Source: Hymenopellis radicata
Taxonomy: Eukaryota; Basidiomycota; Agaricomycetes; Agaricales; Physalacriaceae
Direction: 5' to 3'
DNA length: 64,000 nucleotides
Assembly: GCA_015501595.1 (NCBI GenBank)
Contig: JADNRX010000025.1
Coordinates: 1 to 64,000, forward strand
Part shown: piece after piece, positions 22,455-33,600 of the stretch
Layout: every line of letters starts with the position of its first letter
Numbering within the stretch: position 1 is the stretch's first letter
The notes under the pieces: generated by a model
Databases searched by the model: none
The model's input: only the letters and a program-made list of their open reading frames with translations
What the model was told of the DNA's origin: nothing
Program-made: the position numbers and the translations under genes

Positions 22455-23756
22455 ATGTCCACCACATTCGAGGACTACGGGCTCACCGCAGCCGATGTTC
22501 AGTCCATCATGTCGGCAAATTTGCATCCTGTTATTCTCCTCGTCTTCTGTCATGGCATCTACACCTGCTTCTTCTTCGTCGTCTTGTATTATATACTAGG
22601 TAGCTAAAATGCTCTTATAACCTTCTCTTCCTCGCATTGACTTCTTTGGAAGCTCAGAGCGCTCGGCCGAAACGGAAGCGAATGGCCAGCATCATTACCT
22701 TTCTATGGTCCATCAACACCATCCTCGTGGCTTTGGAATGGAACTTAATTGACAACATCTTCATCATCCATGGAATATCATTGGAGGACAAATTCGACTT
22801 CTACCTTTATGGTGGTAGTATACCAAAGGCTCTGACTATGGATGTTTTTTCGAAACTCGGCACCATTCTGGCGGACGTGATATTGGTGTGTGCATTCATT
22901 CAAGTACTTTTTGAGCAGCTGACCTTGTTGACTAGATTTGGCGCTGCTGGGTGATGTACGGCGGGAGTCTAGTGGTTCTTGCTATACCCAGTCTTTGCCT
23001 CGTCACTGAAACAAGTGAGCTCTTTTCGTCAAAGGGCTTTTCTCTCTCACATTTTCTGCATAGTTAGTGTCAGCATCCTCATCGCTGTCTACTATAACCC
23101 TGTAACTGGTGCAAGTGAGGTCAATTGGTCCCTGGTCTATTATTCCACGACTGTAGTGACCAATAGCCTATGTACATTTCTCATCCTGTTTCGCATTGTG
23201 CGATTCAGCGGCGTACTAGGTGCAAGCTTCAAGACATACCGCGGCGTCATAAGGATCCTCGTCGAATCGGCGGCCATGTATGCAATTATCTACATTGCCC
23301 TGCTTGTTGCATATGCATACGAGTTCTACGCAAGTCAGACAGTAGTCATGACCGCCGCCTCCTACCTTCAGGCGGTGTCAGTCAGATGGCATCACGGTGA
23401 GGACCTCTTGACAGAGTCCTCGGCCATACTCACCATATACTCAGGGCATTGCACCAACCTTCATCATCGCCCGCGTTATGGCCGGGCACTCGCGTCCAAA
23501 CGATTCATGGACCCGGCCTTCTCTCCCTCACCTGCGTACTCCGATGCGCTCCATCGCGGAGTCCTTGAGGTTCGCCAGCGCGCCCAATCACAGTACCGGC
23601 ACGGACCAGACCACAGCGGACAACGATGTTGAACAGGCTCGAGAGCCTGACGAGCGAGACGGAGAAGCCGAGGCATCCGCGTCAGCGTCTCACGACGAGC
23701 ATACCGAGGGCAAGTCGTCCGAGACGAATTATAGCCCTGAGGTCAGGACTCGGTGA
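22455..23756 (+). CDS. Seven-TM membrane protein, intact (7TM-3)
   Basis: Five exons (22,455-22,599; 22,653-22,885; 22,936-23,014; 23,064-23,374; 23,445-23,756) total exactly 360 codons. Seven hydrophobic segments can be placed: VILLVFCHGIYTCFFFVV, IITFLWSINTILVAL, the TM3 end running into IWRCWVMYGG, the LAIPSLCLVTET/VSILIAVYY stretch, YYSTTVVTNSLCTFLILF, AAMYAIIYIALLVAYAY and GIAPTFIIARVMAG. A Ser/Asp/Glu-rich cytosolic tail of about 90 residues follows. The N-terminus MSTTFEDYGLTAADVQ is nearly identical to 7TM-1, so the two are recent duplicates. In exon 4 the donor must be the GTGTCA at 23,375, not the downstream GTGAGG used by relatives, to keep phase. Function unknown; it is a basidiomycete-expanded membrane protein type. 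Confidence 0.82.
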
Positions 23757-24139
23757 GATTATTGCTGCGGGTTATGTCCCTTTGGGGCGGTTCTGGCAAC
23801 TGCATATCTGTGACGGATTTCAAGTTCTTCTCGCATTACCTTACATTCGCATACTACGTGTTCGCCTTCGTTTAAATATCCAACTAGTACTACTATTCGT
23901 TACTTCAATCGCTACTATTTATACGTCTATCGAATATAGTTGATTCGGGATGCTCGGAGGAGAAGTGTGGCGCCACGCTGCAGTGATCGATTTCTTCGTC
24001 TGAGTCATCACACCAGAAAAACAAGTGGCTATCGCTGGACACAGCCCGATCCTCTCTGTCGTCTGCTCTAAGCCAAATGCTCTTACTCTGATCCTTTGAC
24101 CACCACCAAAATAACAACCATCAGATTCTTGCCTCATAT

Positions 24140-24500
24140 TCATCGATGCCTTTTCAGAACTGGCCGATATCATTGAACTTGAACTGGACAGTAGTAACAT
24201 ACAAGTCTCATCCCCGAAGGAACGTGGTCTAAGGGCATCATAGTAAGGAAAGAGGTCATACGGAGAGGAGGAGCACCGGAGTCGTATAGTAGAACGGAAA
24301 GCGTATTAGAAAGCAACGAAGGGGGTCCTTCTCAACCCCTCCGTATCGACCCAAGACGGAACCGGCTCTTGTCGTGAAAGCTCCGAGGTACTCAGGCCGA
24401 GCGGCGGTGGAATAAAACGGAGCGGTAGAGGACTCTCCAGCAGAAAAGAAGCGCGAGGAAAACGAGTTCACAGGCAGCCCAGAGCTCTAATCGGTTTAAA
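24140..24500 (-). pseudogene. Truncated copy of gene X (psi-2)
   Basis: Matches the 3' UTR and 3' third of the intact gene X (26,285-26,720). Shared blocks are 'ggccgatatcattgaacttga', 'ctcatccccgaaggaacg', 'gagaggaggagca', 'gtccttc(t/c)caacccctccgt', 'gcggtagaggactctccagc' and 'gcgcgaggaaaacgagtt'. The 5' two thirds of the gene, including the basic N-terminus and the intron, are missing. It sits between 7TM-3 and the intact SDR, as gene X psi-1 sits upstream of SDR psi-2. Confidence 0.75.
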
Positions 24501-24860
24501 ATGATGGATTGTTGGCAATTCTAGAAGTATAATTGGGACATGGTCTTTGTCCCGTTAAAATGGGAGCCAGTGGTCCTTCGATAGCGTGCATGAGCTGAGG
24601 GCCAGGGAGGGAGTCAAAGCAAGAGTATCGTCGAAACGCTGAAATTTCCAAGTTAGTCCTACGGGCGCTCTGAATCTTTGCGATATTGTTGAAGGAAATC
24701 TTGCGAAGGACATGGTAGTCGTTGACCAAGCGATGTGCGCCTATTTGGCCGATCAAAGATGTCTCATCATCACCACCAGGACGCGCAATAATATAGCCAG
24801 TGGGAACTATCGATGCTTGCCTTGACAGCCTGAGACCTTGGGGCAGTCAGCGTTTACCAA

Positions 24861-24881
24861 CGACGACGACGACGACGACGA
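24861..24881. repeat. (CGA)n/(GAC)n triplet run before the SDR start
   Basis: Seven tandem CGA units end six bases before the ATG of the intact SDR. A shorter version precedes the ATG of SDR psi-2 (20,506-20,523). It is probably 5' UTR. Confidence 0.85.
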
Positions 24882-24886
24882 GCACC

Positions 24887-25679
24887 ATGTCCACCACCTA
24901 CAAACGCGTTATCCTCGTCACCAGCGGCAACCAAGGCATCGGCTACGAAATCGTCAAGAGCCTCGCAGAGGGCGGTCATCGCGTCTACCTCGCCGCGCGC
25001 AACGTCGAAGCCGGCAAGGAAGCGCAGGCCAAGCTTGCCAGCGACGGCCTCGACGTCCACTTTGTCCAGATGGACGTGACATCGCCAGAGTCCGTCAGTG
25101 CCGCCAAGTCCGCGGTAGAAGCAGCGGAAGGCCACCTCGACTCGCTCGTAAACAACGCCGGCGTCGGTCTCATGCACAACAGCGCTGGTGCACTCGCTGA
25201 GCCGCTCTCCAACATTCGCGATGCGCTCTCCGTCAACCTTTTCGGCATGATCTCCGTCTGCCAGGCGTTTGCCCCCCTTTTACGTCGCGCCTCTCCTGGC
25301 TACGCGTGTATTGTTAATGTCACTACAAGCATGGGGAGCAATACCTATATGGCTGGGCCGGATGGGCGTCTGCATAATTGGGTCGCGTACAACACGAGTA
25401 AAGCAGCCGCCAACTCGTATACAATTGCCCTGGCAAAGGAGCTCGAGGGCGAGGTCAAGGTTAACGCCGTTGGTCCGGGTTTTGTAACAACGGGCTTGAA
25501 TGGATTTTCGCCTGGCGGGAAGACGACGAGGCAGGGTGCGGATGTTATCACGCCTTGGGCGTTGCTTGGGCCGGAGGAGAAGGATAAGACGTGTATGTTA
25601 TCTTTTTCGTCTCGTTGCCTGTTCGCTGACTTATCCACCAGGTCTTTTAATGGACGACCGTGGGCAAATTCCTTGGTAG
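24887..25679 (+). CDS. Short-chain dehydrogenase/reductase, intact
   Basis: A classical SDR of 247 residues that uses NAD(P)H for carbonyl/alcohol redox chemistry; the substrate is unknown. Exon 1 is 24,887-25,592. A GTATGT..CACCAG intron follows, and a short last exon (25,642-25,679) ends in GQIPW. Motifs: cofactor loop TSGNQGIG near residue 13 (TGxxxGIG type), a D at the end of beta-4 (QMDVTS), NNAGVG, catalytic Ser in NVTTSMGS, YNTSK (Tyr/Lys), and the VNAVGPGFVTT loop. The ATG at 24,887 is chosen because the Rossmann strand starts nine residues later and the upstream frame is a triplet repeat. A read-through of the intron would give a longer but wrong C-terminus; the same splice site and ending are preserved in both pseudogene copies. 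Confidence 0.9.
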
Positions 25680-26478
25680 CGAACAGTTTTTTGTAGTAAC
25701 AGGCGTTGCGGGTTCCCAAAAATTGTACAAATGGAAATTCATCATCGTCTCCGCTATAATTGTATCCTCAATGCCTTGTCGTGCAGGTAAGTAACTCCTA
25801 CGACGGACCAAGCATCTAACTCGATGGCCATGGCCTTCCCGCCTATCAAAAAGCATCTCGTCTATGGTGCACAACTAGTATATGATTAGCTCACTTTCTG
25901 CGCGCTCCCACCCAGGTGATTGTGATTGAGTTCCACTGCGTTATATGGGATTCAGGATATCGTTACGTCGAGTTCCGAGAGTTCATCTCGGGCTGCTCGT
26001 AACCCACGTTCTCATTGTCGAAATCCAAGATGCAGGTGTAGCTGATGGACGAAGAATTTCGCGTTTGCCGTCCAGCCATGCAATTTGGTTTAGCTAAGGC
26101 CAACTCGTCTTGCTTCCTCGATGTGGAGCTGTTTGAGATTTTTTTGAAGACCGCAGTGACATTGTCCTTTAATCTATCAAGCGATGTGGCGCCTAAAGCT
26201 CAGACGATTTTGGTCGGAGCACAGGCTAGTGATCACAGAAAAACCGAAGATGCGTCAAGACGAAGCGCACTCATCGACAACGTTTCAGGCCGATATCATT
26301 GAACTTGAGCTTGTTAAACTGAATAGTAGTGACATTATGGGTACAAATCTCATCCCCGAAGGAACGTTGTCTAGTGAGGAATATATAGGAGTGAAGGGCA
26401 TCATATGTAGTAGGTAGAGAGACCATAAGTAGAGAGGAGGAGCATAGAACACAGTCACATAGCAGAATGGAAAGCATA
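25680..26478. other. Duplicated spacer and gene X 3' flank
   Basis: Blocks shared with 21,180-22,300 (see that spacer) and, from 26,285 on, with 24,150-24,300. No gene; only short frames. The ends of the block mark where the duplicated unit repeats. Confidence 0.55.
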
Positions 26479-27225
26479 CTAAAAAGCGACAGAGGGAGTC
26501 CTTCCCAACCCCTCCGTGTCGACCCAAAACGGAACCGTCTCTTGTCGAGAAAGTCCCGACGTCTGGGCACGTCTAGCGACATAATCGGGGACAGGCTGGC
26601 GCTGTTGATCAGGAGGAGGCCGAGCGGCCATGGCAGAAAACGTAGCGGTAGAGGACTCTCCAGCGGAAAAGATGCGCGAGGAAAACGAGTTCGCAGGCAG
26701 CGTAGATCGTTGAAAGGACGAGGATGACGGGTGGAAGTTCAGTGGCGTAAGCGCAGTGGCAACTTCGCGTTCCTCGTCGACGTCTTCCTCGTCGATGGTC
26801 ATCATCTCCGTGTCGGCTGAAGATCCTCGGATGGGTGACTGAACGGGGGGAGGGTTGCGGCGGCGCGCATTACGGGGAGGAGCACCGGTCGGGGCTTTAT
26901 GACCAGAAGGACGCGTTGGCGTCTGTAGAACCTTTGCAGGGGAGGCAACAGTAGCTAAATTCGAACTAGTTAGGGCCAAGCATAGTGAGAGGAAGGTAAA
27001 GGACATACAAGGTTTAACTGCCTTGGGCTTCTTCTGGCTCTTTAAGACCTCATCAAGTCTAGTCTGTCGAGTAACGGCGACCTTGGACTTTCTCTGACTA
27101 CCGCTCTTGGGCGCGGCCTTTTTTTTGCCACGGGTTTTCTTGGTCACTGGCGGGACAGCCTGAGGGCTAGTAGTCGCAGTCGAAGACGAGGCTTGTTGAG
27201 CTCGTGTTTGTGACCGGGTACGCAT
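26479..27225 (-). CDS. Gene X: small basic, disordered, probably nuclear protein
   Basis: Two exons: 27,009-27,225 and 26,479-26,954, joined by a 54-nt GTATGT..TTTAG intron; 230 residues. The N-terminus is strongly basic (MRTRSQTRAQQ, TKKTRGKKKAAPK, SGSQRKSKVAVTRQTRLDE) and resembles nuclear-localisation or AT-hook-like sequence. The middle has proline/arginine-rich stretches and an acidic block (EEDVDEER). The C-terminus is Ser/Phe-rich with RQETVPFWVDTEGLGRTP. The intron is frame-neutral, so an unspliced reading is also open; the same boundaries in psi-1 argue that it is real. An upstream in-frame ATG at 27,306 exists, but the residues it adds are not basic or conserved. I do not recognise the family. 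Confidence 0.65.
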   Translation of the reverse strand: MRTRSQTRAQQASSSTATTSPQAVPPVTKKTRGKKKAAPKSGSQRKSKVAVTRQTRLDEVLKSQKKPKAVKPCMSFTFLSLCLALTSSNLATVASPAKVLQTPTRPSGHKAPTGAPPRNARRRNPPPVQSPIRGSSADTEMMTIDEEDVDEEREVATALTPLNFHPSSSSFQRSTLPANSFSSRIFSAGESSTATFSAMAARPPPDQQRQPVPDYVARRAQTSGLSRQETVPFWVDTEGLGRTPSVAF

Positions 27226-27793
27226 ATCGATGAGATGGATTTGTAGGACTTGGTAGGCAGAAGGAAGGAAGAAGATGTTGTTGGATGAAAGACCCCATTC
27301 ATACACCCTTTATATAGTGATCCCAGAAGGACAATTCGGTGATGGTCTTTGTCTTGCCAAAATGGGGGCCAGTAGTCCTTGGACCGTGTACATTGTATCG
27401 TGCATAGCAGGAGGTCCAAGGATGTCGTCCAAATTCCATGGAGGTCTTTGACATGATCAAAGCAAAAGCAAAGACGCGTCTCCGGAGAATTATTGATACA
27501 CCGGGTTTTCGTGTCGCGTGATCAATGAGGATGGACTCCGATGGACGCGTTTCGCGTTCAAGGATCCTAGCAAGGAACTTGAGGAGTAGGAGAAACCTAT
27601 CAAATCAGTCACTGGACCCTCTTCTACAAATTCGCTGTTTGCTATTTGCGTGAAGCAAGAATACAAGACAATTTGCAGCATAAAAATGCTCGATACAGAC
27701 AAAATGGGAAAAGGGCTAATTCTATGAGTCCGTCCATTGAGTAGTATAGTGTACGTCATGAAAGGTATTCATCTCGTCCTTTGAATGAGCCTC
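27226..27793. other. Intergenic, no gene
   Basis: Promoter side of gene X and 3' flank of the cupredoxin-like gene. 'tggtctttgtc(c/t)...aaaatgggggccagt' at 27,345-27,375 matches 24,541-24,575, another trace of the duplicated unit. Confidence 0.5.
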
Positions 27794-28745
27794 TCACATC
27801 AGAGCCATGCCAATCACAGCAGCTCCAATACCCAACCACGAACTCGCTTGCATCGCCAACGCAGAGTTTGGTGTATTCGTATTTGGTCGCAGAAGACCCG
27901 CTCGATGTGCCACTACTACCACTAGCACCTCCACCGCTAGAGCCACCCGGAGACGTTGCTGTAGCAGCCGGCGTCCCAGCCAAGGCGGCTCCATCGGTAA
28001 GCGGTCCTGGGATCGTCGACGCAGACGCGCCGCTCCCAACGAGAGCACCGACTCCTTGCTAAAACCGCCACTCACGTTAAAATACTACAAAATGAAGAAT
28101 GGAACATTCACTTACCCCGGGATTCCCAGTAAAATCATGAGCTTTGCTTTGGAAAGCCTGGAACGAATTGCTGCCCGATGCAGGAGGGTTGATAGCACCG
28201 ACCATGCCCGCGATACAATGCGGAGAAGGTATGAGCTGCTTGCAGAAGAACCAAAGCGCTGGGAGGAAACATGTTATGTTTTCATTCTTGGACTTGCGAA
28301 AGAGGAAGATAGTTTACGCGTTGAAGCATCCGTAATAGTTAGATTCCACACAGGCGTCACGCCGACCCCGTTCGCGGGAATGTTGACCCAACCAGAGTCA
28401 AAGCCGCCATCCATAGGGTCGCACGGGTCGTCGAACGTGGACTGTGTGATGGAGTGATTTCCTGGCCTACAGATCGGCGTCAGTCAACTCGTCCGTTGAC
28501 GGGAAACCAAAGTTGACGAACGCTCCAGTGAATTGGAACATGATAATGTCGCCTTGACTTCCATTGACGGTAGGTGGGATGAACTGGAATATACCTCCAT
28601 TCGTTGTCGCCTCCCCACCAACTTGTACTGTGATCTGGGAAGATTGAGTCCATGTAGAACAGAAACGACAGGCGACTTGATTTACCGTGTTCTGAGCATA
28701 AGCCACGGCGGCCAAGGCCAGAGCAAGTAGGTCCGCCAAGCGCAT
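27794..28745 (-). CDS. Cupredoxin-like extracellular protein with Ser/Gly-rich tail and probable GPI anchor
   Basis: Signal peptide MRLADLLALALAAVAYAQ, then a plastocyanin-like fold: ITVQVGG, GDIIMFQFTGAPGNHSITQS, DPCDPMDGGFDSGWV, PIWFFCKQLIPSPHC and AGMVGAINP. The ligand-like His (GNHS), Cys (FFCKQ) and His (SPHC) are present. This is the common fungal 'extracellular serine-rich/cupredoxin' type found in cell walls and extracellular matrix. The first intron (GTTCGT..TGTAG) must be removed to restore FTGAPGNHS; two more introns follow. After a GSSGTSSGSS linker the reading frame shifts by one base at the AAA run 27,882-27,884. In the shifted frame the tail becomes ALAMQASSWLGIGAAVIGMA, a textbook GPI signal, while the unshifted frame is hydrophilic. 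I therefore infer an extra A in the consensus and stop at 27,794. Confidence 0.82.
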
Positions 28746-30671
28746 AGTTCTTGACAGATGAATTCGAAGTAAGGTTAGTGTCAAGCAACCCATTGGACGT
28801 CTCGCTTTTATGGCGCGAGACATTTCCGCGGCGTCTTCATTAATGAGTATGCCGGCTCCACCACCCACGTCTGAGCTTGGTAAGTCTCTTCACACGGAAA
28901 TAGACAATACTCACCTGGGAAGTTTCACGATTGCGCTTTGGGATGGAATATCCCACCGACGCACATTATACGAATAGAAATGTCAGACGGTCAGCGCGAG
29001 GCTGTGAATTCCAAGGGCGCCAACTCACCGTAAATGCTGGGCACGGTCATGGGGGTGATGGAGGGCTATATCCGACCAACCTTTCCATGACCAGGAGGAG
29101 GGGCTTCGTGAGGTAGAGATAGTCGACTGCGGAAAGCCGAAGGCCATCAATGAGGCTGACAGAAACTATGGAAGCGGTGAGTGACGTATAGCTTGGGATT
29201 CCACCCTTCAGGAATCATGCATCTTCGCTGAAAGAGCGTTGAAAAGCGAAAATACGGCCATGGACATCTCGGCGGTCCAAGGTGTTGGGTCTTGCTCCAC
29301 GCATAGCCGCTGACGTCCAGTGAATGATAAATGGTCGGTTGAGCGCCTGTTACATCCTAGAATAGTGCCTCACTTGAGCGGACGAAGGACCAGCGACGGA
29401 CGAAGAGGAATTCGAAAGCAGTAACGGGCCGTCGGCGGTCCAGACCTTTCGGGAAAGTCCGCGGACGCCATCCATTGTTGGCTGTGCGCCTACGAGTCCC
29501 TCGTCTCCAACTCTCAAGTCTGGATGTATTGTGAATTGGAATTAGGATGGGCTCATCTGCATAACGAGGCTGCCGGACGATCATCAAAGTCCCAACAGTA
29601 GGGTTTTGTACATCTACACAAGCATCATCAACTCAAGGAATAAACAAACCTTACCCAAATCAGGTACTCATTCGTCGCAAGCCGCAACGTGTATACAATT
29701 CTTCTGTGCTCAATTTCACCACAGTAAGTTTCATACTAATTAGTGCGGGAGATCACTTTGCTGACTGAACAGAACTTCTGCACTCACATCACCCGTACGG
29801 TCCCGCTTGGAACAGATGAGGTCGATGACAATGACCCATTAGAACGCATAGATGCGCGAGGGTATTATTAGACTATGCGGTATATTGTGGGCCCGAAGTG
29901 TACGAGTTTAATATGAAGAGATGACCACGTTCTACCACGTTGTAGATGTGCCAGGAGCGTTGACCTCAATGGAATCCGATGGTAGCACAACGGCGCGACC
30001 GTTAGCAGGATCCAGTTAGCGTCGTCGAACTTAGTGTGTCCTCGTAGAGTACCATTGAGATGCCGCCTGTCGGCAATGTGATGGCAAGAAGGAAACAGTG
30101 GCACAGCCACCGCCACGCTCTTTCGACTTTCCCATCATGATCTTATAGCGTCGCGTCGCATTCACTGTCATCCCCCCCCTGTTTTGCACCATATGGTTAG
30201 CATTGTGAATGCCAGCTCTCGTCTCCCAAAACTGCCGACTGCCGTTCTGTGGGGCAGGGAGAACCCGGGAAGCTCCGGCGATTTTTGGCCTTTGCTGAGC
30301 AGGACTTGGGTGGCATCTTTTCGAGCGACACCGCAGGTCTAAGGGATGGTCCTTGCCTTGGTCTTTGGTAACGACGTTGATCCCGTCTACTTTTTATTTC
30401 GCTTCATTTTGTACAGAACTTGAACAAGAGCCGCCAAGAATTTTGGAAAAGCTTCTGATGGGCCAACAAGACCATTTGATGCTGACGCCCAAAAAGGCAA
30501 CATAGCCTTGCGTTTCTTATTGTTCGCCCAAACCACACGAATCCACAAAGCAACGGAGCCCAAAATGGCACAAAGGCCTGAGCGCCTGATCTATTGTTCT
30601 TTTTCATTATAAGGCGCTTCGGCATGATGCGATCGCATCTTTACGACAACCACCATCCGCACACCACTATC
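28746..30671. other. Long stretch without a supported gene
   Basis: Short frames only (longest about 80 codons). Around 29,640-29,880 a possible spliced fragment on the plus strand ends in TVPLGTDEVDD, and another at 34,715-35,050 ends in TIPLGRTDSE. The similarity is too short to claim homology. 30,180-30,600 is the upstream region of the repeat protein gene. Confidence 0.4.
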
Positions 30672-33600
30672 ATGGAAGACTTTACCATCACGCGCCGGAT
30701 AAGCCGCAGTGAATTCTGCACTCTGAAGGACGAACCAGCCGTACTCGATTTTGCCACTGTATGTTCGTCGCTCTTCTACCAAAGAACGCTGATCTCACAT
30801 TGAATAGGCCCACAGTCTCCCCGTACTCCGTCATCCTGATGGTTCAGTCAATGTCAATGAATACGAGGACCTAATATTCCCCAAGGACGCGGATGAGATC
30901 GACCTTCCAGCGTCCCTGTCGTGGGATGAAGAAGGCTTCCTCGTTCGGAATGACATCCAATGCAGGACGATAGCGCCACCATCTATTTTAGAATCGTTTC
31001 CCGACGAAGACGTCTCGTCCGACGATGAACAATCTGTTTCCGGCGTCGAAAATGATGGCGCCCCTCCATTTCCCCCTTGCATTACCGAAACGATTACTTG
31101 GCCTGAGGCGCAAGCTGAAGTGAACAAGCAGAGAGATTTACGAGACGCAGAGCAGAGAGACCTCGTCGCCCTAGAGGCCCGCATTTCAACACGGTCTTTG
31201 GCGGCAATGTGGGACGTCAGGAAGCTGAAGAAGTCTGACAAGAAGTTAATGAAGGCCATCAAGAGGTACGGTGGCGTTGCGGCGGCGAGAGCTATTGTGG
31301 AGAGGGCGCAGCGAGACCTTAGAGCTCGACTGCCTGATGATTGGGATGAAGATGCCTACGATACAGCCGATTCTTCAGATGATGAAGACGCCAATGGACC
31401 GCCGCCGCCGCCTCCTGGCCCTGGTGATGGCCACAATCATAATGATGACGATGAGGACGACGACGACGACGATCAGCCTCCCCATCGCCCCATTGCACCC
31501 CGCCTCATTTTCCCAGCACCCGCCGCACCGCAAGCGCCGGAAAGCCATTTGTATGCCCCCGCAAGGGCAGATCATATCACTTTGGATGAATTGCTCAATG
31601 CTGTCGGAGGGGGACGCTCTCCTCCATCTACCGCCGCTGCGCAAGGGCCGGAAAACCCTTTGTATGCCCCCGCAAGAGCAGATCACATCACTTTGCATGA
31701 ATTGCTCAATTCTGTCGGAGGGGGACGCTCTCCTCCATTATCATATACCGCCGCTGCGCAAGGGCCGGAAAACCCTTTGTATGCCCCCGCAAGAGCAGAT
31801 CACATCACTTTGCATGAATTGCTCAATTCTGTCGGAGCGGGACGCTCTCCTCCGTCTACCGCCGCTCCGCAAGCGCCGGAAAACCCTTTGTATGCCCCCG
31901 CAAGAGCAGATCACATCACTTTGCATGAATTGCTCAATTCTGTCGGAGCGGGACGCTCTCCTCCATCTACCGCCGCTCCGCAAGCGCCAACAAGTGATTT
32001 GTATGCCCCTGCCGCAAGGTCAGCTCAGTACACTTTGGCTGGTTTGCTTCATACTTTCGACACGGGAAGCGCTCTTCCATCTACCACGCCGGGTCCTAGC
32101 CAGTCCGTTGCTCTTCCTTCACCGCCTTCTGAACCATCCGAAATCGAAGAAGGACTTGAGCTTGACCCAGAAGAATATATCTTTCTCCATGGGGCGCAGT
32201 ATCCTGTTCCACCTCCATCAGTACCCTATGTCCCGCCAGAAGACGACTACGAGGATGATCTGTATGCGAGCGACGACAATGAGGTAGTTTCGGACGATGA
32301 TCTTGATGCAACCCACACACCTGTCCCTGGCGCTTCGACTGCTGGTCCGGGAGATGCACCTACGTCCTCAATCGACGACGAAGATGATCTCTACGCGGTC
32401 CATGCTCCATTTCCCGTTCCTGCTTCGACTTCCCGTCCACAGGCTCTACAATCCGCATCTGCAGTCGATGATGACGATGATATCTACGTTGCCGATCCCG
32501 TCACCGCTCCTGTCGCTTCAACTTCTCGTTCGGGCGATGCAGCATATTCTGTGCCATCGCATCCAGTGGACTTTCAAGTTCCCTTAACAGCGTCCACTCC
32601 GCCCATTGCTTCGAGATCGGATGAGGCCGAGCTACCTAGCGATATCCCTGGCCTGGGCAGCCTGGAACCCCCTCCAAGCACCTCAATTCACGACGAGGCA
32701 AACGACGACCTCTTGCCTTTCGCCGACCGCACCCGTAGGCAGGAACACCGTGCCCTTCTTCGCGCTTGGGAGAGGCAGATGCGCCTACGCCCGTCTTGGG
32801 TACACCCACCATCGCGCATTGTGCTCGATCCACTGTGAGTCTTATCACATGTCTTTTCTTCATCTGGCCTTAATCTTGTACAGACGTCGCGTCGAGCGCT
32901 TCCCAAAGCAATTTGGTCTCAAACGACACTCTGAATACACCACCGAGATGCAAAGGAGGGCAGGTGAAATTGTGGATTTGCAGCTGTGAGTGGAGGTTCT
33001 TTTTCGTCTGCCTTAAGTGTTAACAATCAGTAGTGACCAGGATAGTGAACAGGGCCGGGACATGATTAAATTGATATGGTTCGTGTTTTTTTGTGACTTG
33101 TTCATTCATTTTTATAATTTTATTAGTGCCGACTTACAAGCACAGCAAGACAGATGGGAAGAACGTATGATGTGAACTGCCTTTATTTCTTTCTGTGAAA
33201 TAAGTATTCTGACGCCGGGTTTAAGGCGTAGACATCGTTTAAGAAGACAGACACCGGTACCCCAGCGTCAGGCAACACCTGGGCCTTCGCGTCCTCGACC
33301 GTCTCCCGCGCCTTCTTCCAGAATGATGCAAATAGATGGCAGAGGTCTCAGATACTCCCCATTTGATGGCGCTTCGTCTCGAAAGAGAAACCGCAATGAG
33401 GTCGAGGCGGCCGACGACATTTCTTCCAAGCGAATGCGGAGCTCTTCGGCCTTTTCGACTCCTCCTCCAGCCGCTGCACGCACCTCATCATCGGCTTCTC
33501 CAGCGGCTTCAAATCGCAAACGTGCTCGAGAAGATGACGACGACGGGCTCTCCAGCCGTGGAGAAGATACGCCGCGTGAAGGAGTACGTTCCGGCTTGTG

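Noticed and set aside
23375..23444. Frame break at the last intron of 7TM-3
   Set aside because: Using the donor at 23,375 in place of the paralogue's position gives 360 codons exactly; the gene can be intact.
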